Below, one piece after another: positions 11,296-22,843 of a stretch of 64,000 bases of DNA. The notes under the pieces were generated by a model. That model saw nothing but the letters and a program-made list of their open reading frames with translations, had not been told where the DNA came from and did no database searches. The DNA is from Crotalaria pallida (lineage: Eukaryota; Streptophyta; Magnoliopsida; Fabales; Fabaceae): assembly GCA_037953625.1 (NCBI GenBank), contig CM075655.1, positions 125,061,001 through 125,125,000 of the forward strand, given 5' to 3'. Position 1 is the stretch's first letter, and each line of letters starts with the position of its first letter. Position numbers and translations under genes: made by a program.

Positions 11296-11866
11296 CTCCA
11301 TCCAATCTAATTTAACTGTCACTTTAGAAATTTCACACAGATTAAGAAAGTCATTTAATACTACAATTTTCAAGAGAATTACTAGATAACTTTACTACTC
11401 ATACTCCCTCCGTTTCACTTTAAGTGTCTTTTTGGACTTTTGCACATAGATTAAGAAAGTGTTGATTATGATGATTATTGTAAGTTTTATGTGTATTTTA
11501 TCAAAAATACTCCTATTTAATATTTTTATTTTGTCAATGCATCATTACTAGTATTACAAATTTCAAAACTAAAACAACATTAAATATAAGGGTAAATAAG
11601 GAAAAACAGTATTAAATGTTGCCTAGATTTGGTAGAAAAACACTTATTTTGAAACAAAATTTTGATGTTAAAAAGACACTTAAAGTGAAACGGATGGAGT
11701 ATCATCAAAGTGCATTAATTATCATCCGTTTCACATATTTCAACACATTAAATGTAAGATTAAAGTTGGAAAAAATCAATTAATACATCATCGAATTCCT
11801 AAAACGACATATAATTTGGAACGAGTTAAAAAGACTAAAGTGACAGATAATATGGAACGGAGGAAG
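11296..11866. mobile_element. Stowaway MITE, middle shell
   Basis: Ends CTCCATCCAATCTAAT and, reversed, CTTCCTCCGTTCCATATT, plus a shared inner CTGTCACTTTAG. TA flanks at 11294-11295 and 11867-11868. It carries the next MITE at 11404-11699. Confidence 0.8.
11404..11699. mobile_element. Stowaway MITE, innermost, intact
   Basis: Near-perfect TIRs CTCCCTCCGTTTCACTTTAA / TTAAAGTGAAACGGATGGAG with TA duplications. A close relative, split by another insert, lies at 28060-29002. Confidence 0.9.
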
Positions 11867-12018
11867 TAGTAGTTTAGAGATGAGAGAGAGAGAATAAAAG
11901 TATAATTAACGAAGAGTGAATGAAATGATTTGTAAAAGGACAAAAGATATTGAATGAAAAAAAAACTTAAAAAGCCAAAAGATATGGAACGGATGGAGTA
12001 ATGATTAACTCATAAGTA

Positions 12019-12317
12019 CTTCCTCCGTCTCATTATTTTGGTAAAAAAAATGCAAAAGAATTTGTCTCATAAAAATAAAAAATAAATGAAAAATCTTAAA
12101 AATTATATATTGTACGATGATTGATAGGTAAATAAGGAAAACATATATAAAGATTTTTTTGAGACAATATTGCAATATCTATTAATTATAATGATATGAA
12201 AATTTGTATAATATCAATTTGTAATTAATAATTAAATTATGAATTATATTAAACTGATATTCTCTTATTCTCATTGACTTGTTTAACTTTTACCAAAATA
12301 ATCGGACAAAAGAAATA
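12019..12317. mobile_element. Stowaway-like MITE
   Basis: Left end CTTCCTCCGTCTCATTATTT; right end CCAAAATAATCGGACAAAAG, diverged. Same family as 27007-27326. Confidence 0.65.
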
Positions 12318-12665
12318 ATAATTAAGAAAAATTGGAAATACATTTCTAATTACTAAGATCACTTATTTAAACTAACTTTCTTAGTTTTCGTGCTACGACA
12401 CCTCACATGTTTATAAATAAAAATTGAGACAATATCAACAAAATCCAAAACATTTAATAAATAATTAAAAAATTTAAATATGATATTAGGGATTTGATTT
12501 CTACTGTAAATATAAAAAAATGCTTTATTATAAAAGATTATACCAACTTCAATAATTTTTTCGCCTCAACAAAAATTCATCTGTGACAGAAAAACATCTT
12601 CCTTTAAAAAAAAAAGAAAAAGATGACCAAACTTTAGAATTGGGGTGTCTAGCGAAAATAATTAG

Positions 12666-12825
12666 GAAAATGCTAACAAGTGCCCTCAAGGCACTTGTTA
12701 AGCAACCAAGTATAGCATATAAGTGTTGAAAAATGTAACTTTTATGGTTTTCGAGAAAGAAGATAATGTTGAGTTATTGCATTTTTTCCACCTTTAGTAA
12801 TCTTAACAAGCAAGACCCAAATAAT
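12666..12825. mobile_element. Small MITE of the AACAAGTGCC family
   Basis: Left end CTAACAAGTGCCCTCAAGGC then GCACTTGTTA; internal TTTTCGAGAAAG; right end CTTAACAAGCAAGACC. Relatives are at 25861-26032, 30511-30672 and 49010-49168. Limits are approximate. Confidence 0.5.
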
Positions 12826-13245
12826 TATTGGGATAAGCTCGAGTGGCGCCACGTTGCTCTAGCTAATAGAGACCCCACACAAAGCTAGAAATATAATCAT
12901 CCAACTATAACAGGACCAATCGTCTCACCTTGATTAAATCTTCTAATCATTCTATAATCTATTCTACTCAACACAAAAATTGTAGGCGACATAAAATTAA
13001 TTAATCCCCTTTTATACCAACCTCTATCGTTGATAACGAGAATGACACTACACACTTTTGAAACCATGACAAACAATCTGATAATCTAAAAAGATTCTCC
13101 CCCTTTTGTGCGTAGGATGGACATACCATTTAATGGCCAGGATATAATAACAGATCAAATAAGAAACTAAAATAGGAGTAGGATATGATAATAACAGCAG
13201 ATGAAATACAGTAAGAAATAAGGATGCTAGCAGAACTAGATTTGA

Positions 13246-13373
13246 TCGACATGGGTTGGTCAAGTAATAGTTCACTTGGTCCTTTAACCAACTAGTTTCG
13301 AATTCGAGTCTTGGATATGAAGCAACCCCCGCTGGGAGACCCTATGGCCCTTAATCATATATTGTAGTATGTT
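13246..13373 (+). mobile_element. SINE fragment, same family as 6659
   Basis: A-box-like GGTTGGTCAAGTAATAG, B-box-like CGAATTCGAGTCTTGG, then CGCTGGGAGACCC as in the 6659 copy. The 3' part is missing and no target duplication was found. Confidence 0.6.
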
Positions 13374-13397
13374 CTTTCAGGATAGTTTTAAGTTTTA

Positions 13398-13679
13398 CTC
13401 TCTCCGGTTCGAATTATAAGCAATTCTAACCATTTTTACGCTTATTAAGGAGGTTAGTTGATTGTATTTAATTTTCTCAAATTTATAAAAAATAGAGGTA
13501 TTTTTGGAAAGTAGTATTGAGAATGAAACAAAAATTAATTAAAATTACAATTTTCTAGAGATGTTTTTGGAAAGTGGCATTGGGAATGAAACAAAATTTA
13601 ATAAAGTTAGTTAGTTTTGCTTATATTTTAAATCAAGAGTATTATGTTTTTTGTTGCTTATAATTCAAGCCGAAGGGAG
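13398..13679. mobile_element. Stowaway MITE
   Basis: TIRs CTCTCCGGTTCGAATTATAA / TTATAATTCAAGCCGAAGGG, TA at 13396-13397 and 13680-13681. Very close to the copy at 32012-32292. Confidence 0.85.
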
Positions 13680-13681
13680 TA

Positions 13682-14420
13682 TCCCATAATTGAATTTTGG
13701 CTGAATTTTTAATCCTCATTTAAAAAAAAAGACAAAAATACTTTTAGAGTTAAATAGTTTACTATTTTAAAGTGTCAAAAACGGAAAAAAAATACATTTT
13801 CGATATATCTTTATCGAAAATATGTTTCGATTTACTAGTGTTGGAAGTGCGAAATTTTATCCTTCCAACACTGGTATCGAAAACAAAAAGCTTATACATA
13901 TAATTCGTTTCTTTCCTTTGTAAGTCAAAATGTTATAACCAAATTATTTATAAATTATTATTATTATTGATAGAAACTTATGTGGTTTTGCATGGTGGTC
14001 TGGTTCCCATGAAAAATTGGGTTCTTTGTCGCATATTTTTGAAGAGAGGTGGTAAAAACGTGGAGGATGCAAAGACTTGTTTAGCCACAACAACAACAAA
14101 GTGATGAACAACACTGCTACTAGTTCAAAGCAAGTTTTCTATGGCTTTTTTTTTCACAAAAGGACAACAATAATACCTAAGTTCCTCATCCTCGGATGGG
14201 AGTGGAATCACAGAGATTTCAAGTTCCACATATGAATCAGATAAACATGGAATAGTAGTAGCTACAACAGTTTATCTCAATTCTCATTTTCCATTTCAAT
14301 AGAATGGTCATATCCATCTTAAAAGAAAAGAAAAACAAGCTTTGGGTCTTTCTTTGATTTGATTGTGCCTTCAGGTATAAGTGATAATAAGCTTTTCACT
14401 TTGGATTGGCTATTCTGGAA
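13682..14420. other. Intergenic DNA, no gene seen
   Basis: No coding signal. The less AT-rich stretch at 13975-14300 is not obviously repetitive within this window. Confidence 0.4.
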
Positions 14421-14717
14421 GAGTTTTTCTTTTTGAACCCCTTTGTTTACTCATTGGCCCCCTTTTTTTTTGCCTTATACAAGGCGGAAGTACATTTTTC
14501 CTCCTTATACAATGTGGTAGTGTAAAATTATCATATTTTTTCCGCCTTATACAAAGCGGACGTGCAAATTTACCATTTTCCCGCCTAGAAAGAGGCGGAA
14601 AAAACTGATAATTTACACTACCGCCTAGTATAAGGCGAAAAAATGCACTACCGCCTTGTATAAGGCGGAAAAAATGGGGGACGGTGAGTAAACAAAGGGA
14701 TTCAAAAAGAAAAACTC
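14421..14717. mobile_element. Foldback element built from CCGCCTTATACAAGGCGG palindromes (copy 1)
   Basis: The outer TIRs are GAGTTTTTCTTTTTGAA and TTCAAAAAGAAAAACTC; the next 20 bp (CCCCTTTGTTTACTCA / TGAGTAAACAAAGGG) are inverted too. The interior repeats short palindromic units related to CCGCCTTATACAAGGCGG, separated by A/T spacers with GTACAT or AGTGTAAAATTATCA. The second half is the inverse of the first around CGCCTAGAAAGAGGCG. Confidence 0.8.
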
Positions 14718-14939
14718 ATTCAGGAAAATGTAAAAATTTACACTTCCAACATCGGCGAGTCTTAGCATATTTTTTATATGGGTGTGTTCGAAGTTTTTTT
14801 TTTTCGACACTCCAAAATTAACTATTTAATGCTAAGAGTATTTTAGTTTTTTTTTTTAAATAGGACAAAAATTAAAACTCCTATTAGGTAATCAATTTAA
14901 TTAGGGAATTTCTATTCGTATCTAGGTTTTACTAACTAC

Positions 14940-15230
14940 ACCCGGCTTTTTAATTTTTTTTTTACACAAATTTTTGAATTTGATATTACACTCGCATCTG
15001 TTTTTTATACATTCAGATGTCCCTTCCAATCGGAAAATCTTTCCAATCGAAAGATCTTTCTGATCAAAATGGCTTTCCGAATGTGAAAAAACAAGTACAT
15101 TCGTAACACGACAATATGATCCGAATAAATTATACATTCGGACAAAACCTTCCAATTGGAAGGTCCTTTTGATGAGAAATTTCACATAAACAAATATGTG
15201 CGATTAGAAAAAAAACTGGGTTTTGATAAA
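14940..15230. repeat. Region of short inverted motifs, possible degenerate TIR element
   Basis: Contains TTCCAATCGGAAAATC, TTCCAATCGAAAGATC and CCTTCCAATTGGAAGG, self-complementary motifs within 150 bp, inside weakly inverted flanks. Boundaries uncertain. Confidence 0.3.
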
Positions 15231-16020
15231 GTTTCCTTTAATTATGTGGGTTTTGGTCTGATGGTACCTTAAACAGGCATTGGCTCAAACTATTGTTAAC
15301 ATGTTTATTCTCACGTTCTGCCTTTTTTTTTGACAAATTAAAAACAACATTTTCTTAATCATCATATGGACTCATTATACAGAAAATATTACGCCATTCT
15401 ATCTTGTCTATTCAACCCCAAAATGATAACAGCTAAATGATCAATGCATTATTGTACTTCGTTCACACATGACCTGGCTATATGCTTCAGATTGAGGGGA
15501 AAAAGAAGTAACAACTAACATAAGTCGTCAAAGTATTAACATCTTAATAATTTGGATATGTCACTGTCAGGATGGCACAAACATATTTCTTATTAATTTA
15601 TGATATAAAAACAATTTTATTAAACTAAGCAGCCGAAAGCGCTAGGACGAACAGTTTTATGAAAATTAACAAAATATATAAATATTTTTTTAATCAACAA
15701 AAGAAATTTTTTCCAACCAAAAGTGTCTACAAAAACATCATAGTAGTCAAACACTCCACCTTTATTGAAGGGGTTGCAGAAGGATACATAATCATGTGCT
15801 TAAACGAGACAAAATCAATAAAATACAAAAGAGTATGCTTCACGAGAAAATGAAGCAAGGAAAACAAATCAACAAATAGCCTAAAACACCTAATGTGCCA
15901 ACTAGAGTAGTCTGATTATGATCTTTACCTCCTTAAAAATTTTGATAGGCAAAACTCAAAGGAAAAAGGCCTAATCAAGGAAAAAAAAAGTCTTTTAGTT
16001 TATTGACTAGCTAGTAATAC
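15231..16020. other. Intergenic DNA, no gene seen
   Basis: An open frame at 15659-15853 (64 codons, Lys-rich) has no recognisable family and the base composition of its surroundings. Confidence 0.4.
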
Positions 16021-16026
16021 ATAATT

Positions 16027-16480
16027 TTTTATCAGCAAATATAAATTTTATTAAGGAGTGATGCAGCTCTTTACAATGAATTACATTTTTGGTATTGTTT
16101 GATACATTCCAATATATTTAAAAACCAATCTGAGAATGAAAAATTAACCCCTACAAAAACCTTGATTTGAGAAATGACATGTTCTCAATCCAATGGACTC
16201 CAATATTTCCTCAATATCAAGTGTGTCACCCTAACAAATCATACTATTACGTGCTTTCCAAATGCTTTGTACAGTTACAAACCAAATCAGTGGACATATC
16301 TTTGTTGATTTCCTCTTCACCTTTAGAAGTCCTAGATGTTTGCAGAAGTGCTAGCCACTTTTCACCACAATCTATTACCGAACTCACATTGAACCAAACG
16401 TAACAATAATTTTTCCACAATCTACATGATTTTTCGCATGAGAAGATCAAATATATGTTTTTCCGGAAGTTGAATAAGAT
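16027..16480 (-). pseudogene. Non-LTR retrotransposon (LINE) 3' end remnant
   Basis: On the minus strand one frame reads FSCEKSCRLWKNYCYVWFNV and GEKWLALL. A neighbouring frame reads WFVTVQSIWKARNSMIC, a stop, then DTLDIEEILESIGLRTCHF. These are the zf-RVT C-terminal blocks of plant LINE reverse transcriptases (FFxC...W; xxWxIWKARN). The fragments are split by a frameshift and a stop. The far end (CCTTAATAAAATTTATATTT, read on the minus strand) resembles a LINE 3' untranslated tail. Confidence 0.65.
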
Positions 16481-17753
16481 TTTTAGAATAAGATTTTTAC
16501 AAACCAAATATAAGATTTTTTTTAACTTCAATTCTTAGGATAAAAACTCAAAAGTTGAATAATTTTTTGATAACAAAAACTAAATATAACTTTTTTTATG
16601 GAGAAGAAAATTAAACTCGTAATCGAATCCGAGACTTTCAATTCATAAACCTTGATACTTGGTACATGATCATAATTTTGCCAACATAATACTAGTAAAC
16701 TTTTAATTTGTTTGATACACAATTTTCTATGAAATATTTCCATTGTTGAGTTCTTATACTCATCCTTTAGGATTGAGGTTAAAAAAACACAAAAATTGAC
16801 TAGTACTTCCTTCGTTTTTATTTAACTATCCGTTTTTGGAGAAGTTTTTTGTTTTTTTTTATTTGTCGTTTTGATTATTTTAAGGTATAATAAATGCTAC
16901 TTTTCATGTCTACCCCTATTTAATAGGGTATTTGGTTTTCGTAAGTAGTGGAAGATAAGTAATGATTATAGAAAGTGAAAAGGTATAGTGGGTAAAAACA
17001 TAATTAATGTATTGAATAATGTATTGAAAATCTAAGTAATGATTGCATTTCTTAAAAGGTGTGTTTTGTTTGAAATAGGACAGATAAGAGTACTACTTTA
17101 CATCCTCTGGTTTCCAAAATTAATTCACCTTGGATTTCTCGATTAACCTTGTAATGAAATGAAAAAATGGAATTGTTCTCTAACGTACTGACATGCATAT
17201 GCTGGCAAATACGTTAACACCCATTGTTCCAAATTAAGAAGCAGAACCTTGCAAATTAAAGGGTGTGTTTTCTTTTGGCTAAAGTCCCGGTTGGCACTTG
17301 AAGTGACATTGGAATCGATTTTCTTTTCTCCTCATATCACATAAATGATCAGTCTAGTAATTAGCTAAGCTAAAGTAGTCTGCTAAAAGAAGAGGCAAAA
17401 GATCGAATCTGTACCAAAAACAGATCACAAAAGCATATATGGTCCTTATTATAATTAGGGTCTTGATAACATTTTCCTTATAATTAAACTAAGTTGCAAT
17501 TTGGTTTATCAGGCTCAAACTTTTGAAAGTCAATAAGTACCAACAAAAGCCTAAGCTTGATTACTAGTGTGGGGGACTGGGGGCATTTCTAAGTCGGCGC
17601 CCTACAATGCATGCTTGTGTACCATAACTGCAATTTTCAATGCCTACCATTAAAGTTACCGTGCAATTTCGGCATGCTTTGTAGTTTGTACTAATTGTAT
17701 AGAAGGCAATGACCAGGGGTAACCAGCAAGTAAGTTACTGTAATTAAGATTTA
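16481..17753. other. Intergenic DNA with a degenerate MITE, no gene seen
   Basis: The segment at about 16803-17110 (TACTTCCTTCGTTTTTATTT to GATAAGAGTACTAC) resembles a decayed Stowaway-type element. The rest, 17110-17750, has no repeat or coding signal that I can recognise. Confidence 0.35.
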
Positions 17754-17991
17754 CTCTCTCTTACTCGAATTATAAGCAAAATTAACTAAAATTACGCTTA
17801 TTAAAAAAATTAGTTGATTGTATTTAATTTTCTCAAGTTTATAAAAGAATATAGTTATTTTTGGAAAGTTGCATTGGAAATGAAACAAAAATTAAATAAC
17901 ATAGTAACAATTTTCTAGTAGTGATGTTTTGGGAAAATGTCATTGGGAATGAAATAAATTTAAAAAATTAATTTATTTTGCTTATATTTTA

Positions 17992-18286
17992 CTCCCTCCG
18001 GTCCTATATGTAGGACATATTCTATAAGTAATCTTTGGTCCTATATATAAGACATTTTGTATTTTCTATGCATCATTTATTGTTTTTTCTCTTTTTTGCC
18101 CTTATTAAATGCTTTGACTATTTATGTGTTTTTTGTTGTTCATTAATGAGTGTGAATTTTTCAAGACAAGTTGAGAGGGTAAAATTGTAATGTTACAATA
18201 TATTCTTATAGAGTTCATGAAACTAACTACTTTTCTTTGTCTGAGGAATATGGTTAAGTATGTCCTATATATAGGACCGGAGGGAG
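17992..18286. mobile_element. Stowaway MITE, intact, nested
   Basis: TIRs CTCCCTCCGGTCCTATATGT / ATATATAGGACCGGAGGGAG with TA at both sides. Same family as 32585-32882 and 48656-48948. Confidence 0.9.
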
Positions 18287-18302
18287 TAAATCAAAAGAGA
18301 TA

Positions 18303-18644
18303 CTCCCTCCGTTTCACAATGTGTGGCCTTTTAGTCTTTTTTTCTTTTTTCACAATGTTTGGCCTTTTACATTTTCAATACACAAACATATTTTTTTTTT
18401 CCAAAATTAACCTTTCATTCAATCAGTTCTCTTACTCCTCATTAATTCTACTTTTATCATCTCTAAACTACTATACATTAATTAATGGACACACTTACTA
18501 ATAAAAATTAAATACTATTGCAATTTTCAATAAGGATTAAATAGGGACATTTTAGACAAACTATACATAATACTTACAATAATTAACATTTTCTTAATTT
18601 GTGTGCCCAGACCTAAAAGGCCAAACATTGTGAAAACGAGGGAA
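18303..18644. mobile_element. Stowaway MITE, nested
   Basis: TIRs CTCCCTCCGTTTCACAATGT / ACATTGTGAAAACGAGGGAA. Same family as 31919-32528 and 35493-35841. Confidence 0.85.
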
Positions 18645-18856
18645 TATATTTTTTGTGCTTATGTTTCAAGTAGTATGGATTACCGTACAGTACTAGACTT
18701 GCACATCACCAGGAATTGTTTGTTGGGCGGTTGTGGATAAATGATTCTGAATACCACTCGTATATCATAGTAGCTCAACACTCATGTTATTATCTTTATT
18801 TTTAACTAAAAAATAAATGATGGATGATGATGATATTCAAAACTATTGATCGCGTA

Positions 18857-19067
18857 TCAACGGGGCTTGGTTCAGTTGGTGTAAGGTCCCGACTGAAATT
18901 CTGGGAGTGGGATAAGGGTACTAGTAACCCCGGGTTCGATTCCCACTAAAAACATCCCACTGAAAGAGCCAGCCACGCAGCTCGCTCCGGATTAGTCTCA
19001 AGGGCTCCCTGGTATTAAGGGTGCTCTTGGGGATACCGGTGCTTCCGCAAGGAAATCGGACAAAAAA
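18857..19067 (+). mobile_element. Intact tRNA-derived SINE with 16-bp target duplication
   Basis: A-box-like TTGGTTCAGTTGGTGTAAGG near 18868, B-box GGGTTCGATTCCC at 18931-18943, then a tRNA-unrelated body (GCCAGCCACGCAGCTCGCTC) and an A-tail. AACTATTGATCGCGTA flanks it exactly at 18841-18856 and 19068-19083. Confidence 0.9.
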
Positions 19068-19083
19068 AACTATTGATCGCGTA

Positions 19084-19808
19084 ATAATTTCTTACACATT
19101 GGTGGCGATGATATATATTCAAAACCAATTTAAATAAACCTTTTTTGTCCGGGTAACACGGTTAAGTATGCCCTATATATTGGATCGAAAGGAGTATCTC
19201 GTAAAAATTGTATTTCATTTCATTGGTTTAATTATCTATTAATTCTAAAAAAATTATTTTACTGTAATATGTAAAATATGACATATGTTAAAAAAATCAT
19301 AATGAATAAATTTGTAGTCGGAAGTTATTTCGGAAATTGACATATCCATAAAATCCATGTATATTAAAAATATTAATTTTTGCTGCAAAATTATTCAATA
19401 TGGATTTCTTAGCACATACTTTAGGACACATATCAGAAAAACTTACTATGTTTTAAAAAAAAGAATATAGTAAATTTAATTATATATTTTTTAGTTATGA
19501 TTCCTCCATAATAATTATAGTATTGTTATTGTAACAAAGGAGTATAGTGGGGTAAAGAGAGGGAGTAAGTACCAAAATTAGGTCTCCTATTATAATCTTG
19601 ACATAAGTATTTAAATCAAGAAATTCAGATTAAAAGCACCAAATTCTGAAAAATAACATAATCTCGAAACTATGGGAAAATGTTTTTGTTTTACCCCTCA
19701 GAGAGTGTGTATAGTGTAGGGAAAGAAAAAAAAAATTAAGGTGCGAGTGACATATTTGTGAATATATGTTTTTGTTACACTCATTTGGTATTGGACAATT
19801 GGAGCCTA
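19084..19808. other. Intergenic DNA, no gene seen
   Basis: A lone Stowaway-type right end (CCTATATATTGGATCGAAAG) lies near 19171. The rest is AT-rich without coding signal. Confidence 0.4.
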
Positions 19809-20115
19809 CTCCCTCCGATTTTTTTATATGAAATTTTTAGAGATTTTTATTTTGATCATATTTATAAGATTTTATTTTAATTTTAATAGTATTTGATTAA
19901 TTTTTTCACATATACTCCTATTTAGGTAACATGTTTCAAAGTCCCAATAATATTTATTACAGGAATAGTTTAAAAAAAAACATATTAAATTTTTATATTT
20001 TTAATGCCATATAAAAAAGTGATAACAACTAACAAATTTAACTACATTCTTTTATGAAAGTGAAAAATTCCAAAAAAAAAATATTACTCCGTACTACTTA
20101 TAGGATTGGAGAAAG
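19809..20115. mobile_element. Stowaway-like MITE
   Basis: CTCCCTCCGATTTTTTTATA at the left; TTATAGGATTGGAGAAAG at the right; TA on both sides. Confidence 0.7.
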
Positions 20116-20357
20116 TAATACGAAAAAAATAAGGAAGAGAAGAGAAAAAATGACTTATGTGATTTGTTATGATATATGTTTGATAGGAAGTAGAGGAGAA
20201 AAAGAATGAAAAGTAAAATACGTTAATATATCTTTGTATGTACGTTTTGTTTTCTTAGAATTGATTTTTAAAAGCAAAAGTTATTTACGATTGCTTATTT
20301 TAAACTAGATTTTAATATCCAATATGATTTCCTCTCTTGTAACCAAACATTCGCTAA

Positions 20358-21003
20358 CATTATGTTTGTTTTGGTGGATTTTGGGGAGGAGAAATTGAGG
20401 GAAGAGAAAACAAAGAGAAAAAAAATTTTCCTTGTTTGGTTCATGAGAGAAATTGAGGGAGGAAAGAAAATAAGGTACCAGAAAAAGTTTTTTCTCCTCT
20501 ATAGGCAAGAAAATGAAAGGAAAATGAGTTTTGGAATATAAAATTACCTACCTGTCCTTCATTTATTCACCTCACTTAAAAAAATTTAAAATATTTTTTA
20601 ATTGGAAAAAAATAAAGCTTTTTTTTCGATAAAAAAAATTGTTTTTTTATATTCGGACTCAATATTTTTATTATGTAATAAAAAATTGAAGTAAAAAAAA
20701 TCTTTGGCTTTCTTAAATATACATGCATATGAAATAAAAAGAAATAATTTATTTCTATTTTGTTAAACAAGGGTTTAGTTGTCTTTTGATAAATTTATTG
20801 TTTTCTCTCTCTTCCCTTTTTTCTCTCCAACCAAACGGAAGGAGAGAAAACTCAACTTTTTTCTCTTCCCTATTTCTTCACATTTTCTCTCATACCAAAC
20901 AACCAAAAAATCTACCCATTTTTTCACCATAATCTATCTTCTCTATTTCTCTCTTCCTATTTTCTCTGTTCCCATTTTTTTTCGTGCAACCAAACAAAGT
21001 CTA
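20358..21003. mobile_element. TIR element, 'TTTGTTTGG' family (copy 1)
   Basis: The left end reads ATGTTTGTTTTGGTGGATTT and the right end, reversed, GACTTTGTTTGGTTGCACG. The arms are purine-rich on one side and pyrimidine-rich on the other. Related copies: 26602-27576 and 28080-28724. No transposase. The overlapping 60-80 codon frames are an effect of the composition. Confidence 0.6.
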
Positions 21004-21794
21004 AGAGTTAAATAATAAGACGATTTTGGCTTCAATTTTTATATTTTTGTAATTTTTCCTTACAAATTTATTAATATCTAATGTTATTTATTCATCTCAT
21101 TTTTTTTCATCACATTATCAAAAAAAATTTAACACCTTGCAATTTCCAAATGAGCTGTATGATTATTTTCCTTTTGCATTGTGGGTAGAGAAAGTGAGGA
21201 GAATGTAAGAAAGCCAAGGCAGGATGGAAGCAACAAAATCTTTAGGGTATATTTTTGACTTCTCTGCATATCACATGCATGCTTGGCCGTTCCCATCAAA
21301 AAGCACTCCCTTCATTTATGGCTCTGACAGTGACCTCTTTCGTCTCTTTACCACAGTTACCATTGCCAATACTCTCTTTCTCTCTGTCACTGTTTGTGGA
21401 AAATGGTATGAGTGGGGTGGGGGAACTCAACTCAACTCAACTCAAATGGTATATATGCAATGCAAGGGAGCAAATCATTAATCACTTGGATGTGAACAAT
21501 CAAATTATGGCACATATACACAACACATGCTACATACCCCTGCCTCCTCTGATCTGTAAGGTTTAGATGAGTCACAAGCTTGCCGAAATTGGAATTTTTT
21601 TGTAATACAAAGAAGCAATGCATGACTCTCTTCCGGTTGTGTTATTTGCTGCATTTGGCTGTGAACCCAGAACAAGAGTTAGTTAACTTCGGGATTGGTG
21701 GCATCTTCTTTTGTGACCCGGAAAATGTCAACACAAATAATGAAGCAATTTTTTTAGTACATATTGCTATCTTTGGTAAGGCAAACTTATAGGA
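21004..21794. other. Low-copy intergenic segment, unassigned
   Basis: The stretch 21180-21660 is less AT-rich than its surroundings. It has overlapping short frames (21224-21481, 85 codons; 21255-21566, 103 codons), none recognisable. It could be a non-coding transcript or an old gene fragment. I see no domain, splice pattern or start context that decides. Confidence 0.3.
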
Positions 21795-22020
21795 GTAGAT
21801 TATTTATAAGATCTTTTTGGATTTTTCACTCTCACTAAGGAGAGTGAATAAATTTATTAATGACATTGGAAATGTGAAAATTTGATATACTTAACTCTAA
21901 AAAGTGTTGACTTTTTATAGGGGTATTAGTGAATTAAATACTATTGAAAATTGAAAAGGGGTCTTATAAATAGGACCAAAATAAAAACCCAAAATGGTCT
22001 TATAAATAGGGCCGAAGGGA
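21795..22020. mobile_element. Degenerate Stowaway-like MITE
   Basis: Matches the interior of the 35008-35279 family (TTTTTCACTCTCACTAAGG ... CTTATAAATAGG) but both ends are damaged. Confidence 0.5.
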
Positions 22021-22024
22021 TTAT

Positions 22025-22480
22025 TTGATAACTTTTAACTTATTGACTTGATCAATAAGCTACTATAGTTGTTTAGTGAATAAAACATAAACGAAGCTTT
22101 TAACTTTCAAAAAAAGAAAATTATAGCTTTTGAAAGCTATTTTTCGTAAAGCTATGTGAAGTAACTTTCAAAAAAATGAAAAAACTTTCAATAAATTATA
22201 TCTCAATTTGCCCTTATTTTTTTTCTAATTATTATCATATATATATATATATATATATGTGGCAAATTATATCATTTGAATCATTTAACAGATTTTAAGC
22301 TAATTGTATAGTTAGTTTTGTCAAACAACTCTACTTTAATAAGTTAGCTATACAACTATAAACTTTTCGCTACAATCTCACAACTTTCAACTAGGTTCAC
22401 AACTATCAGCTACAAACTCATAACTATCAACTATAAACTCACAGCTATAAGCTATTTTTACGAAACAGACTCTCTGTCCA
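22025..22480. mobile_element. hAT-like MITE with internal subrepeats
   Basis: Left TTTGATAACTTTTAACTTAT and right, reversed, GTTTCGTAAAAATAGCTTAT. At 22345-22456 a unit of about 18-20 bp (ACTATCA-CTA-AAACTCA) is repeated five to six times in imperfect form. A (TA)n run lies at 22238-22258. Confidence 0.45.
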
Positions 22481-22572
22481 AGAGATTTCAAGTGTTTTGA
22501 AAATATGGCAATTTCTTTTCGGTTTTTCTATTCTATGCACCACATGCATATGATAAGATAACATAAATAGTA

Positions 22573-22843
22573 CTCCCTCCAGTCCTATATATAAGCATCT
22601 TTTGAAGACTTTTTTGGGTTCTTAATATAAGCCTTATTTCCAATTTCTAATAGCATTAATTACTTCTTTTCCACAAACACCCATATTTATTCAACACTTT
22701 TTAGATTTCCAATAATAATTATAGAGGTACTTTTGAAAAAGTATACCAAATATTTACATTTTCAATATCACTAACAATATTAACTAACTTTGTTAAAGAG
22801 AGTGAAATTGCTCAAATGTGCTTATCTTAGGGACTGGAGGGAG
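22573..22843. mobile_element. Stowaway MITE
   Basis: TIRs CTCCCTCCAGTCCTATATAT / CTTAGGGACTGGAGGGAG, TA duplications on both sides. Confidence 0.85.

Larger units (their letters stand above)
11115..11998. mobile_element. Stowaway MITE, outer shell of a three-level nest
   Basis: Starts CTCCCTCAGTTCCATA and ends TATGGAACGGATGGAG, with TA on both sides (11113-11114, 11999-12000). It is interrupted by the MITE at 11296-11866. The interior after the insert (TTAGAGATGAGAGAG) matches other copies at 29730 and 35670. Confidence 0.8.
17754..18678. mobile_element. Stowaway MITE carrying two separate MITE insertions
   Basis: Starts CTCTCTCTTACTCGAATTAT. Its body is interrupted at 17992-18286 and again at 18303-18644, with only AAATCAAAAGAGA of host sequence between. 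It resumes as TTTTTTGTGCTTATGTTTC, the usual 3' part of this family. The last bases are diverged. Confidence 0.75.

Noticed and set aside
14470..14680. Regularly repeated palindromes as a CRISPR array
   Set aside because: The units are mirrored rather than directly repeated, spacers are short and alike, and this is a plant nuclear genome.
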